The notes beneath the pieces were generated by a model. The model saw nothing but the letters and a program-made list of their open reading frames with translations, was not told the origin of the DNA and ran no database searches. Shown here in pieces: positions 34,337-44,344 of a stretch of DNA of 64,000 nt. The position numbers were made by a program, and so were the translations under genes. How positions within the stretch are numbered: position 1 is the stretch's first letter; the number at the start of each line of letters is the position of its first letter. This DNA comes from DATMRF01 sp035566435. Its GTDB lineage: Bacteria; Verrucomicrobiota; Verrucomicrobiia; Limisphaerales; UBA8199. The stretch is from contig DATMRF010000064.1 of NCBI GenBank assembly GCA_035566435.1, positions 1-64,000 on the forward strand. Reading direction: 5' to 3'.

Positions 34337-34876
34337 GCGGCGGGTAACCGGGGAAGCGGGATTTTGGCTGGAGCTAACCTTGAACGATATGCGAGCGAAA
34401 GGCTGGTGGGGGAGGCGGAGAGTTTTAACCGCGGATAGCGCGGATGACGCGGATAGGAAATGTTGTGCCACCCGAGGTGAGCAGCGTGCTCCGCCGCGGT
34501 CCTGCTGCTCTGTGCTACGTAATTCGCGAAGCGTATGGAGTGCGCCGGCAGAGGGGAGCGGCGACAGCGCTTTGGCTTCCGGCGGAGCCGCTTTGCTTGT
34601 CGGGCAAGTTGTTTGGGTTCTCACCGGCTCAATCCGACAGCGAAAGCGGTGTCGCGCTTCGCTTGCCACCGCACTCCATACGCTTCGCGAGGCCGGGCGG
34701 TTCACTTTGCGGGCCGGTCTCATGGAGCCTGGGGAATCGAGGACGAGGACGAGGAAGAGAAAGAGGAAGAGGATGAGTGTTAGAGCGGTCCCAACACCCG
34801 ATTACTCCATCAGCGCGTCCTCGTTCCCCCTTCGCGCTCGCTTTTCAACGGACAATCTGATTAACTGAACCCTCTT
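34337..34876. repeat. Intergenic region with a 165-bp inverted-repeat element
   Basis: CGCGAAGCGTATGGAGTGCG (34525-34544) is perfectly complementary to 34670-34689. Inside, GCGACAGCGCTTT (34561-34573) pairs with AAAGCGGTGTCGC (34643-34655) with one mismatch, so the element can form a long interrupted hairpin. A related word occurs at 2694-2726. A GAGGACGAGGACGAGG-type purine stutter at 34737-34776 resembles one at 15340-15400. At 34428-34457 GCGGAT repeats three times. No gene is supported. Confidence 0.75.
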
Positions 34877-37800
34877 ATGCGCTGGCGACCTTGGTTTTGG
34901 CTCACGGTGAGCATGTGTTGTTTTCTGGGTGCGCTGTATTTCTGGCGGTTGGGCGACAAATGGAACGCCGAAAAGGCGGCCACTACCCCGCCAGCTTCTT
35001 CCAACCAGGCGCAGCCAGCCAGGCCGGCGCAGAAACCCTCCGGTCACACGCAGCTTCTGGCGCCGATGTCTTTGTTGAGCCAGCCCGGCAACCTCAATTC
35101 CTGGCCGGTGCCGCCCGCGGCCAAGTCCAACCAGACCTCGCGGTTGGCGTACCGACTGAGCAATACCAAGGAGAGCCTGCGCCAGCTCGCGCGCAACGAC
35201 CACGCGATCCTGCTGGAGAATGCCTTGCTCGACACGGCTAAGGGGACGGCTTTGCCGATTCCGGATTCCCTGCGCGCGGATGGCGACCCCGGCGCTTACA
35301 TCGTCCAGGCCCGCGGCCCGCTGGGCAACGAGTTTCGCGCGGCCTTGAAGGCGGTCGGCGCCTCGGTGATCTCGTACATTCCGAACAACGCCTACCTGGT
35401 GCGCGGGCCGGAGGCGGTTGCGCAACAACTGCAAGCCAACCCGGAGGTACAGGCGGTGGTGCCCTACGAACCGTATTACAAGATCAAGCCGCTGGACTTC
35501 GCGGTGGAGCAGAAGCCCTTGCCGGACGGCACGGTGCTCAACCTGCTGCTGTTTGCCGACGCGCGCGAGGCAACGCTGGGGGCTCTGGCCGGCCTGGGGG
35601 TTGCGATACTATCCGAGGACCGTTCGCCTTTCGGGCCAGTGGTGAAAGTGCTGCCGCCGGGCAACGGCCTGGCGATGCTGGCGCGGATGAGCGGCGTGCA
35701 GGAAATAGAGTTTTCGCATACGCGGATCACGGCCAACGACCTGAGCCGGGCGGCGGTTGGGGTGGCGGCCGATTCGGTCACCCAGACCAATTATATGGGG
35801 CTGAACGGCACGAACGTGCTGGTGGCGGTGGCCGATACCGGAGTGGACACGAACCATCCGGATTTGCAGAGCCGGGTGGGGTTTGATGTGCCGATTAGCG
35901 GGGTGGACTCCAACGGGCACGGCACGCATGTGGCGGGGATCATCGCGGGGGACGGGACCAAATCGACAACGGTGACGAATGCGGAGGGTTCGATTATGCC
36001 GGCAGTAGCCGGCCAGTTCCGCGGGAAAGCGCCGGGCGCCAACCTGTTCTCAATTGATTTTAACCGGCCGGACTATTACCTGCAGGAGACGGCCGGTCGG
36101 ACCAATGCGGTGATTTCGAATAACTCGTGGACCTACGGTGTGGCGGACTACGATTTGGCGGCAGCCAGCTACGATGCAGCGGTGCGGGATTCGGTTCCGG
36201 AGGTGACGGGCTCGCAGTCTTTGGTATATGTCTTTCCTGCCGGCAACGGAGGCGGGGCGAATATCTGGGATGACGGCTCGAACGATGGTGGGTCTGGCGG
36301 CAACGCTGGCACTATCCAATCGCCGGGCACGGCCAAGAACGTGATCACGGTGGGAGCGGTCGAGCAGCCTCGGAATATCACGAACCAGACTTGGATTTGC
36401 GACAGTTCAGGTGCGAACTGCACGACCAACCAGCCGTGGCTGCCGAGCACCGATTCGAGCAACCAGGTAGCCGGTTTTTCGAGCCGCGGCAACGTCGGCA
36501 TCGGCATTGAAGGGGATTTTGGCCGGTTTAAGCCGGACGTGGTCGCGCCGGGGACGTTTGTTGTGTCCACCCGTTCGGGACAATGGGATGAGAGCGCGTA
36601 TTACAACTCGACCAATTTCACGCCACAGTTGCTTCAAGGCCTGGTCGTGCAGACCAACTCGGCCTACAGCTCGGGCATTTTCGTGCCGGACAACGCAGTG
36701 CAACTGATTGTGACCGCTTCGGCCACGACCCCCATTGTTAACCTGCCGGTGACTGTGACGGATCCGAATGGGAACGCCACCAGCGGCATCAACACGGTTT
36801 CGGTCGCACCTCCGGCGGGGACGACGGGCAATTTTTGGAATTACAGTGTCAGTAACCCAACTCCGCAACAAGTCACGTTCGACCTGCAAGCCTTGCTGGT
36901 GACGACGAACGACCACGGCAATTTTCTGCAGGTGTTGAGCAACATGAACACTTCGTTGGGTGGATTCTACCGGTATGAATCGGGAACCAGCATGGCGGCG
37001 GCGGACGCGTCGGGCACGCTGGCTTTGATCCAGGATTACTTCCAACGCCTGCCGGTACCACTAACCAACAGCCCAGCCTTGATGAAGGCGCTGCTGATCA
37101 ACGGCGCCCGCTCGCTGGGCAGCGCGTACGATTTCCAGGTCACAAACGCCATCAACTACCAAGGCTGGGGCCAGGTCTTCCTGCCGACCACCCTGCCGGC
37201 TTCGCTGTCGAACTCGGTCAGCGCGCAAGAGGCGCTGGGTACGACAGCCTCGATGTTTGTTTTTGATCAGAACCCGACCAATGCGCTGGCGACGGGTCAG
37301 AGTTACACACGCTCGTTTACTTTATCAGGGACCGCCCAGACGCAACCGCTCCGTGTGACCCTCGCCTGGACCGACCCGCCCGGGGACCCGCTGGCCAGCA
37401 TCAAACTGGTGAACGACCTGGATCTAGTGGTGACCAACCTGGATACGGGGGAGGTGTTTTTCGGCAATGACATCATCGCGGGGAATGATTTTAACCTGCC
37501 GTGGCAAACCAACACCGTGCCGAACGTGGACTCGATCAACAACGTCGAGAACGTTTATCTCAAACACCCGCTCGGCACGAACTTCTCGGTAACGGTCATC
37601 GGTCATCGGGTCAATGTGAACGCGGTCACGGCGAACCCGGATAATGTCGTGCAGGACTACGGGCTGGTGGTTTCCAGCGGGGATGGATTGATTCCCGACG
37701 CGCTCACACTTCAGGCCACCAATTCCCTGAGCCTGACCATCCCGAACGTGGTCGTGATTACCAACCAGTTTCCGCAGGACCCGGAGAACCCGGTGACCGG

Positions 37801-40800
37801 CGGGTTGCTGTTGCATCAGCATGTCGGGGCCAACACGCCGTTGCTGGGGACTAACACGGTGCCGATCCCGACGGATGCCAACGCGGTCATGACGGTGGGC
37901 ATGACCAATCAATGGCATTTCTATGTCCTCTCGAATGATCTGAATTTCACCAATGCGTCGTTCGTGACGTTCCTGCCGCCGAACCTGGCGGTGCCGCGCA
38001 TGGGGGTGACGAATGTGGATAACCCGGCCAATGCCACGCGGCCCGAGGCGGACATCGATATGTATGTATCGACCGACTTCACGCTGACGAATCTGAGCAC
38101 CATTGCAATTGCGGCGGCCGATAAATCGGTGGGCCGCGGGGGCACGGAGTTCGTCGTGAAAAGCAACGCCGCTCCGAAAGCCGTGTATTACGTCGGCATC
38201 AAATCGGAAGACCAGCAGGCCGCCGAGTATAACTTTTTGGGCGTGTTCAGTCTGCTACCGCCGAGTTCGTCGGACACCAACGGCAATGTGTTTATCCGGG
38301 GCATGCCGGTTCCGTCGGTCATCCCGCCCGGCACACCGCCCGCACCGCAAGCGGCGATGGTGCTGGGGATCGCCATCCAGCCGGTGCATATCCGTCGGGT
38401 GGTCGTGACCAACACGATGACGCATACCCTGCCCGGCGGGTTACTCGGCACGTTGAGCCATTCACGGAAGTTCGACGTTTTGAACAACCATACCTGCGCG
38501 ACGGATGCGACCGGCACCTGTATCACCAACATTCATGATTATATTTATGAGGACAACGGGGAAGGGAACGTAGGCAACCCGCCGGTTTCGCGGCCGTCGG
38601 ATGGGCCGGGCAGCCTGAAGGAGTTTATCGGTGAAGAGGGTTTGGGGGTCTGGCTGCTGACGGAGGTGAACAATTTCCCGTCGGGCACAGGCGTGGTGAA
38701 CCGGCTGCTCATCGAGCTGGAAAAGCAGAACCTGGATACCAACGGAGTGCTGGTGACGATCCTGCCTGATACGTGGCATTACGACTCGATTGACGTGCCG
38801 CCGGACGCGACCAACCTCACGGTTTGCGTTTCCGGCAACACCGCGCCGGTCGATTTGTATGTCTCGCGCGACTCCATACCGACGACCACGTCGTTTGATT
38901 ATCATCTCACAATTAATGTGCCGGGTGCTTGCCTGCCGATCACGGTCTTTGACACGCCGCCGCTGCAGGCCGGGCGGTATTTTATCGGGGTGTTTAATTC
39001 GAGTTCGACGCCGCAGACCGTGCGCATCCTGGCGACGATTTACCGGAATCCGTTTGCGATTGCGCAGTCGATCACGAGCTCGGCCGGGCCGGTGACGATC
39101 CAGGACGACGCGGTCACGTATGCCTACATCACCAATTTGAGCCACTTGCTGATTTCGTCGTTGGACGTGGGGCTGTTGATCAGTGATCCGCGCATTTCAG
39201 ACCTGGCGATCACATTGATCAGCCCCAACGGCACGCGGGTGTTGCTGTTCGAGGATCGGGGGGCGCTATCGACCAACGGTTTGGGCACCTTCAGCGCGGT
39301 CACCAACGGTCTGGGTTTGCCCGTCTTCGGCACGACCAACCTGACGCCCTTTTACACGAACAACTTTGACGATGTGGCCACAGGGCCATACGCGCCGGGA
39401 GCGGTGTTCGACGGTTGGAATGTGCTGACCAATTTTGTGCGGGTGTATCCGGAGCTGCCGGCGCCGTGGCTGAGCAACAACGTGCTCATCCTGGGCTACG
39501 GGGCGGTCTCCAACACGCTGCCGACGACGAATTCCACTTCCTACAGCCTGAGCTTTGAAGTGACGCACGCGCCGTACCTGGTGGGAACGGTAGGCTGGTG
39601 GCCGTTCGACGAGGATGCACGGGATATCTTCGGCGGGTTCGACGGGTTGTTGTTCGGCAACGTCTCGTTCAACTCGAACACGGGGATGGTCAACGAGGCG
39701 TTTTTTGGCGATGGGGTGGCGACGCGGGCGGTGGTGCCGCGGGCACCGGCACTTGACGTTGGGGCAGAGGGGAAGGGCTTCAGCATCGAGGGGTGGATTA
39801 GGCCACCGAACATCACCAATAGCGCTCCGTTAGTCGAGTGGGATGATACTCCGACGAACGTCGTGGTGGGTATCGGCGCGGCATCGGCCGTGCCCCTTCA
39901 AAAAGCCACGGCAACTTTTTCCCAGACGTCCACTGCCAACTTTTCTGTCGCCAAAGCGATCGATGGTATTGTTAACGATAACCTGGGGTGGGGCAACCAA
40001 TTCGACCCGCAGCGGGGCGCGATCGCGGCGTTTCAGACCGTCAGCGACACAGGTTATCCGGGCGGCACTCAACTCATTTTTACGTTGATCCAAAACGCGA
40101 TTTGGTCCGACCCGCCGGATACCCTGGGCCGCTTTAGACTCTCGGTGACGACCGACAACCGAAGCACCTTCTGTGATGGACTGCCGACAGGGGGAAACGT
40201 GACCGCCAATTGGACCGTTCTGCAGCCGATTTCGTTCTCCTCCCTCAACGGCGCCACGTTAACTCTTTTGCCGGACAACTCCATTTTGGCAGGCGGTTTC
40301 GCACCCCGCACAGACACTTATACGGTGGTGGCCAGGACGTCGCTCAACAACATAACAGGGGTTCGTCTTGAGATGATTCCTGACACTTCACTGCCGTTTA
40401 GCGGTCCGGGCCGCGAGCCGGCGAACGGGAACTATGTATTGTCGGAGTTTCAGGTCCAGGCTTCGCCGATACTCCGAGGGGTTGACCCGCTGGCCCAAGG
40501 CGTGCAGCTCTGGACCGGGAACGCCCTTACTAATACCTTTGAGCCGGGGTCACTATCGGCGGCGATCTGGGACACCAACTCGCAGCCTCATTTCATTGAG
40601 ACACCGCTTTACGCGCTTACCAATGGTGGCTGGCAGCACGTGGCGTTGACGTTTGATGCCGGCACGCGCACGGCCTTCATTTACACCAACGGGACGCTGG
40701 CCGTGGCGCAGGTGGTTTCCGCGACTAACTTTGTTCCACGCACGTCGGGGGATCTCTACTTTGGCTACCATCCGGGCACCGCGCTCAATGCAGCAACGTT

Positions 40801-43800
40801 CGAGGGCGGGCTTGATGAATTCGGCCTGTACAACAGGCCGCTTACCGATTGCGAGGTGGCGGCCATCTTTAAGGCACAGGTGGGCGGCAAGTATGGCACG
40901 AACGTGCTTTCCTGCCCGGTCACCAACATGGTCCAGCTTGCCACGTCGCTGGGCCTGTTCAATTTCACTTTCGTCAATGGCCTGTTCTGGCCCAACGGTC
41001 CGCAATGGGAAACCAACAGCATCACCTTCCCGAATCTACTTCAGGCGGCCTTTACCAACGGGCCGGGGACCAATGTCACCGGCATCACCGTTACCCCGCT
41101 GGATCCCAACGCAACGGTCGATAACTTTGTTCTGTCGGCGGTGCTGACCAATTACGTCAACGGCCTGCTGCACTTTACCGAGGACACCAATGTGGCCCTG
41201 GTGCCGATTAAGTTTGCCCCGGCGCCTTACGCGGTGTCGAATTTCCCGCCGACGCTGATTTTCTCGAATGAGTTCGAGAACGCGACCCAGCGGCTTTATG
41301 CGGTGGGCAGCACGATTCCGGGCACGAGCAACAATCCGGCCTTCGGACCGCGCGATTGGACGGTGATCTCAGGGCCGGTGACCGTGCTGAGCAACATGGT
41401 GGTGGACGCTGTCGGCACCAACGCCGTGGCGCTGGGAGGGGGCGGGTTGCAGTGCACGCTGCCAACCGCGCCGGGCCACCGGTACCAGATGAACTATTCG
41501 GTGCGAGGGCCGGGTATGGTGAGTTGGTGGAACGGAGACGTCGAGCCGCTGAGCCAGAGGGCCTGGGACCTCATCGGAGGCAATAACGGCGCTTTCATTC
41601 ATCAGGCAACGAACTCTGCTACCGGCCTGGTCCAGGCGCTCAACAGCACGAATGCGCTGTTCTTCCCCGGCCTGGTGGATGCGACCAACCAATTCGTGTC
41701 GAAGATCGAAGTGGGCGACCCGGCCAATCTCCGGCTGACCAATGCGTTCACTATCGAGGGCTGGGTCAAGCCCACCACGCGGACCAACTTTGCCCCCGAG
41801 CAAGTCGAACAGATTCTTTTCCGGGGCGACAGCCGCGATTGTCTCGACCCGTATTGGCTGGGGGTCGAGCGGGTAACGGGGAACACGTTGGACATTGTTT
41901 TCCACGTCGAAACCGGAACGAACCACGACTGCGGGGTGATCCTCGAAACGGCGACTCAGCCGGTGGTGGCGAATCGATGGCAGCATATCGCGGCGGTGTT
42001 CGAGCGAAACGTGCAATGGACCAACAACGCTCCCTGGCCAACCAACCAGCTCCGGCTCTACCTCAATGGCCAGCTCCTCAGGGCCGAGAATCAGGAGGTA
42101 TTCCTCGAAGACCCAATTGTTGGCTTCATTCCTACGGATTTCACCTCCCAGGGTCCCTTCAGCGATCTCAACCCGGCGTTCAGCCCCGGTGTTTCCATTG
42201 GCGCGCGCAGCCGCGCCGATAATTCGCAGGAATTCTATGGGTACATCGATGAGCTGTCGGTCTATGGCCGCGCTTTGACTGACCCGGAAATCGCCGCGAT
42301 TGCGGCGGCCGGCGCCGCCGGAAAGGCCGATTTCCGCGTCCTGCCGGCGCACGGGTTGGCGAAGCTCAGCGTCTCGCTCAATGATATCCTGACGGATGTG
42401 GGCTACGGCGACAACGCCACCTGGACCTACCACTCGTTTGTTTTTACGGCGCTGCAAACGAATACGATCCTGAAGCTCCAGAGTCTGGAACCGGGGACCA
42501 TTGTCGATGGGATCACACTGACTGAATTGCCGGAGGAGCTGACATACCTTCCCGAGGAATCATTGTCGGTGCTTAACGGCGAGGATGGTTTCGGTGTCTG
42601 GAAACTGGAGATGTGGGACACCCGCACGGGCATCGCCTTAACCAATGCGCTGCCTACCCTGCTGGACTGGCAGCTCAACTTTGTGTTGCTGCCGAGCAAT
42701 CCGCCGCCGGTGATCCACCTGGTTCACGGGATACCGTACACGAACACGTTGGCAGCTTTCGGGTTCCAGAACTTCGTGGTCGAGGTGCCACAGTGGGCGA
42801 CCGACGCGACGAACATTCTGGAGTTTGCGGCGGACCGAGCGCTCATCAACCCGCTGCCGGTCGGCGTTCTTTGGGCCCTGAACAATCAAGCGCCGAGTTC
42901 AACCATCAACGCGATCTTCTGGCCGCCGGTGACTAGCGGCACGAACGTTCTTTCCACAAATACCAACAGCCTGCCGTATATGGTCCCGGGCCAGCCGTAT
43001 TACCTCACCGTGACCAATCCCAACCCGGTGGCGGTGACGTTTGCCTACGAAGTAACCTTCGATATCCTTTCGCTGACCAATTGCGAGCCGCTGTCGAACT
43101 TCGTGTGGCAGGCGGGCATCCCGCGCTATTTCCAATTCGATGTGCCGACCAACGCGGTACCGCCGGGCTTGCCGGCGCGGGAGGTGGTATTCCTGTTGAC
43201 GGGCGTCCAGAGCAATTACGTCGGCCTGGGCAGCAACGTTACCGTGGTGCTGAGCCAGCATCTGCCGCTGCCGGACCTGACCCATTTCGATTACATCAGC
43301 AGCCAGCCTGACACGAATAACGACGTGGTCCTGGTCACGACCAATACGACGCCGTTCCCGATCCAGACCAACCGCTGGTACGTGGGGGTGTTCAATAACA
43401 CGTACACGAACGTGCCGTTCATTGTGCAGGCGTGCTACGCCACGGCGACGAATTACCCGATTATTATCCCCCTGACCAATGGAGTGCCTTTCGTGGCGGA
43501 TTTTACCAACCAGTTTGTCGCGCCGCCCGGCCCGCCGGAGTGGTTCTTCTTCCAGTTGCAAATCACGAACTTCGTCGATGCCGTCCTGTTCGAGATGTAT
43601 AATCTATCGGGTGACGCCGACCTGGTATTGCAGCGGGACACGGTGCCGGGCATGGCGGCGTACTTTGACGGGAGCTTTGAAGTGGGCCGTGCGCCGGAGC
43701 AAATCGTGCTGCGGACCAGTGCCGACGTTCCGGACCTGCGCGGCAACTGGTTCCTGGGCATCTTCAACAATGAATCCACGAACGTGGCCTACACGCTGCG

Positions 43801-44293
43801 CGCGGTGGTTCAGAGTAATCTCATGCTGCGCAGCGCGCAGCCAATCCAGGCGCAACTGTCACGGATGCGCACGCCACCGGGCGGCCTCCTGTTCCAATGG
43901 AACTCAGTCGTAGGCGAGGCCTACCTGGTGCAGTTTACACCCAGCCTGTCTCCGGCAACCTGGGCGGATGTCGGCTTGCCGATCCGGGCGACTACGCCAC
44001 TTACCACGGATGTTGTGCCCATCCCAGTGAGTGGCATCGGGTTCTATCGAGTCATCCAGGTTCCGCAGAATTATCTGCCGCAGCCTCAGTTGTTTATCCG
44101 ATTGGCGACCAACAACCTGGTGCGGATCTCGTGGTCCACCAACTTCCCAGGCGAGACCCTGCAGTTTTCGACGGCTTCTCCAGTGACGGGACCGTGGGCC
44201 AACGCGAACCTTCCAGTGACGGTCGAGGGCAATGAATACGTGGTTTATGACATTATCGGCCCGAAGCCGAAATTCTACCGCCTGATACCGTAA
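34877..44293 (+). CDS. Giant exported subtilisin-family (S8) protein with split P domain and LamG modules
   Basis: A 3138-residue protein with an N-terminal membrane/signal segment (FWLTVSMCCFLGALYFW). A propeptide-like region (about 95-300) precedes the S8 domain: D320 in VADTGVD, H348 in NGHGTHVAG, N457 in FPAGNGG, S705 in ESGTSMAAAD; the triad is intact. About 100 residues of extra beta domain lie before S705. A proprotein-convertase P-like domain starts near 1399 (TIQDDAV ... LISPNGTRVLL) and seems to finish only near 2555-2605 (YLPEESLSVL ... GVWKLEMWDTRTG). Between these halves are LamG 1 (from about 1571), itself interrupted by an F5/8-like module (about 1655-1865), and LamG 2 (about 2215-2488). 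The tail ends in KFYRLIP, like its paralogue. Probably a secreted or surface-bound protease with carbohydrate-binding modules. Confidence 0.88.
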   Translation: MRWRPWFWLTVSMCCFLGALYFWRLGDKWNAEKAATTPPASSNQAQPARPAQKPSGHTQLLAPMSLLSQPGNLNSWPVPPAAKSNQTSRLAYRLSNTKESLRQLARNDHAILLENALLDTAKGTALPIPDSLRADGDPGAYIVQARGPLGNEFRAALKAVGASVISYIPNNAYLVRGPEAVAQQLQANPEVQAVVPYEPYYKIKPLDFAVEQKPLPDGTVLNLLLFADAREATLGALAGLGVAILSEDRSPFGPVVKVLPPGNGLAMLARMSGVQEIEFSHTRITANDLSRAAVGVAADSVTQTNYMGLNGTNVLVAVADTGVDTNHPDLQSRVGFDVPISGVDSNGHGTHVAGIIAGDGTKSTTVTNAEGSIMPAVAGQFRGKAPGANLFSIDFNRPDYYLQETAGRTNAVISNNSWTYGVADYDLAAASYDAAVRDSVPEVTGSQSLVYVFPAGNGGGANIWDDGSNDGGSGGNAGTIQSPGTAKNVITVGAVEQPRNITNQTWICDSSGANCTTNQPWLPSTDSSNQVAGFSSRGNVGIGIEGDFGRFKPDVVAPGTFVVSTRSGQWDESAYYNSTNFTPQLLQGLVVQTNSAYSSGIFVPDNAVQLIVTASATTPIVNLPVTVTDPNGNATSGINTVSVAPPAGTTGNFWNYSVSNPTPQQVTFDLQALLVTTNDHGNFLQVLSNMNTSLGGFYRYESGTSMAAADASGTLALIQDYFQRLPVPLTNSPALMKALLINGARSLGSAYDFQVTNAINYQGWGQVFLPTTLPASLSNSVSAQEALGTTASMFVFDQNPTNALATGQSYTRSFTLSGTAQTQPLRVTLAWTDPPGDPLASIKLVNDLDLVVTNLDTGEVFFGNDIIAGNDFNLPWQTNTVPNVDSINNVENVYLKHPLGTNFSVTVIGHRVNVNAVTANPDNVVQDYGLVVSSGDGLIPDALTLQATNSLSLTIPNVVVITNQFPQDPENPVTGGLLLHQHVGANTPLLGTNTVPIPTDANAVMTVGMTNQWHFYVLSNDLNFTNASFVTFLPPNLAVPRMGVTNVDNPANATRPEADIDMYVSTDFTLTNLSTIAIAAADKSVGRGGTEFVVKSNAAPKAVYYVGIKSEDQQAAEYNFLGVFSLLPPSSSDTNGNVFIRGMPVPSVIPPGTPPAPQAAMVLGIAIQPVHIRRVVVTNTMTHTLPGGLLGTLSHSRKFDVLNNHTCATDATGTCITNIHDYIYEDNGEGNVGNPPVSRPSDGPGSLKEFIGEEGLGVWLLTEVNNFPSGTGVVNRLLIELEKQNLDTNGVLVTILPDTWHYDSIDVPPDATNLTVCVSGNTAPVDLYVSRDSIPTTTSFDYHLTINVPGACLPITVFDTPPLQAGRYFIGVFNSSSTPQTVRILATIYRNPFAIAQSITSSAGPVTIQDDAVTYAYITNLSHLLISSLDVGLLISDPRISDLAITLISPNGTRVLLFEDRGALSTNGLGTFSAVTNGLGLPVFGTTNLTPFYTNNFDDVATGPYAPGAVFDGWNVLTNFVRVYPELPAPWLSNNVLILGYGAVSNTLPTTNSTSYSLSFEVTHAPYLVGTVGWWPFDEDARDIFGGFDGLLFGNVSFNSNTGMVNEAFFGDGVATRAVVPRAPALDVGAEGKGFSIEGWIRPPNITNSAPLVEWDDTPTNVVVGIGAASAVPLQKATATFSQTSTANFSVAKAIDGIVNDNLGWGNQFDPQRGAIAAFQTVSDTGYPGGTQLIFTLIQNAIWSDPPDTLGRFRLSVTTDNRSTFCDGLPTGGNVTANWTVLQPISFSSLNGATLTLLPDNSILAGGFAPRTDTYTVVARTSLNNITGVRLEMIPDTSLPFSGPGREPANGNYVLSEFQVQASPILRGVDPLAQGVQLWTGNALTNTFEPGSLSAAIWDTNSQPHFIETPLYALTNGGWQHVALTFDAGTRTAFIYTNGTLAVAQVVSATNFVPRTSGDLYFGYHPGTALNAATFEGGLDEFGLYNRPLTDCEVAAIFKAQVGGKYGTNVLSCPVTNMVQLATSLGLFNFTFVNGLFWPNGPQWETNSITFPNLLQAAFTNGPGTNVTGITVTPLDPNATVDNFVLSAVLTNYVNGLLHFTEDTNVALVPIKFAPAPYAVSNFPPTLIFSNEFENATQRLYAVGSTIPGTSNNPAFGPRDWTVISGPVTVLSNMVVDAVGTNAVALGGGGLQCTLPTAPGHRYQMNYSVRGPGMVSWWNGDVEPLSQRAWDLIGGNNGAFIHQATNSATGLVQALNSTNALFFPGLVDATNQFVSKIEVGDPANLRLTNAFTIEGWVKPTTRTNFAPEQVEQILFRGDSRDCLDPYWLGVERVTGNTLDIVFHVETGTNHDCGVILETATQPVVANRWQHIAAVFERNVQWTNNAPWPTNQLRLYLNGQLLRAENQEVFLEDPIVGFIPTDFTSQGPFSDLNPAFSPGVSIGARSRADNSQEFYGYIDELSVYGRALTDPEIAAIAAAGAAGKADFRVLPAHGLAKLSVSLNDILTDVGYGDNATWTYHSFVFTALQTNTILKLQSLEPGTIVDGITLTELPEELTYLPEESLSVLNGEDGFGVWKLEMWDTRTGIALTNALPTLLDWQLNFVLLPSNPPPVIHLVHGIPYTNTLAAFGFQNFVVEVPQWATDATNILEFAADRALINPLPVGVLWALNNQAPSSTINAIFWPPVTSGTNVLSTNTNSLPYMVPGQPYYLTVTNPNPVAVTFAYEVTFDILSLTNCEPLSNFVWQAGIPRYFQFDVPTNAVPPGLPAREVVFLLTGVQSNYVGLGSNVTVVLSQHLPLPDLTHFDYISSQPDTNNDVVLVTTNTTPFPIQTNRWYVGVFNNTYTNVPFIVQACYATATNYPIIIPLTNGVPFVADFTNQFVAPPGPPEWFFFQLQITNFVDAVLFEMYNLSGDADLVLQRDTVPGMAAYFDGSFEVGRAPEQIVLRTSADVPDLRGNWFLGIFNNESTNVAYTLRAVVQSNLMLRSAQPIQAQLSRMRTPPGGLLFQWNSVVGEAYLVQFTPSLSPATWADVGLPIRATTPLTTDVVPIPVSGIGFYRVIQVPQNYLPQPQLFIRLATNNLVRISWSTNFPGETLQFSTASPVTGPWANANLPVTVEGNEYVVYDIIGPKPKFYRLIP

Positions 44294-44344
44294 TGAATTG
44301 CTTCGTAGCCTGCGTCTGTTTAGCCTATAAGAGAATCGTATCAG

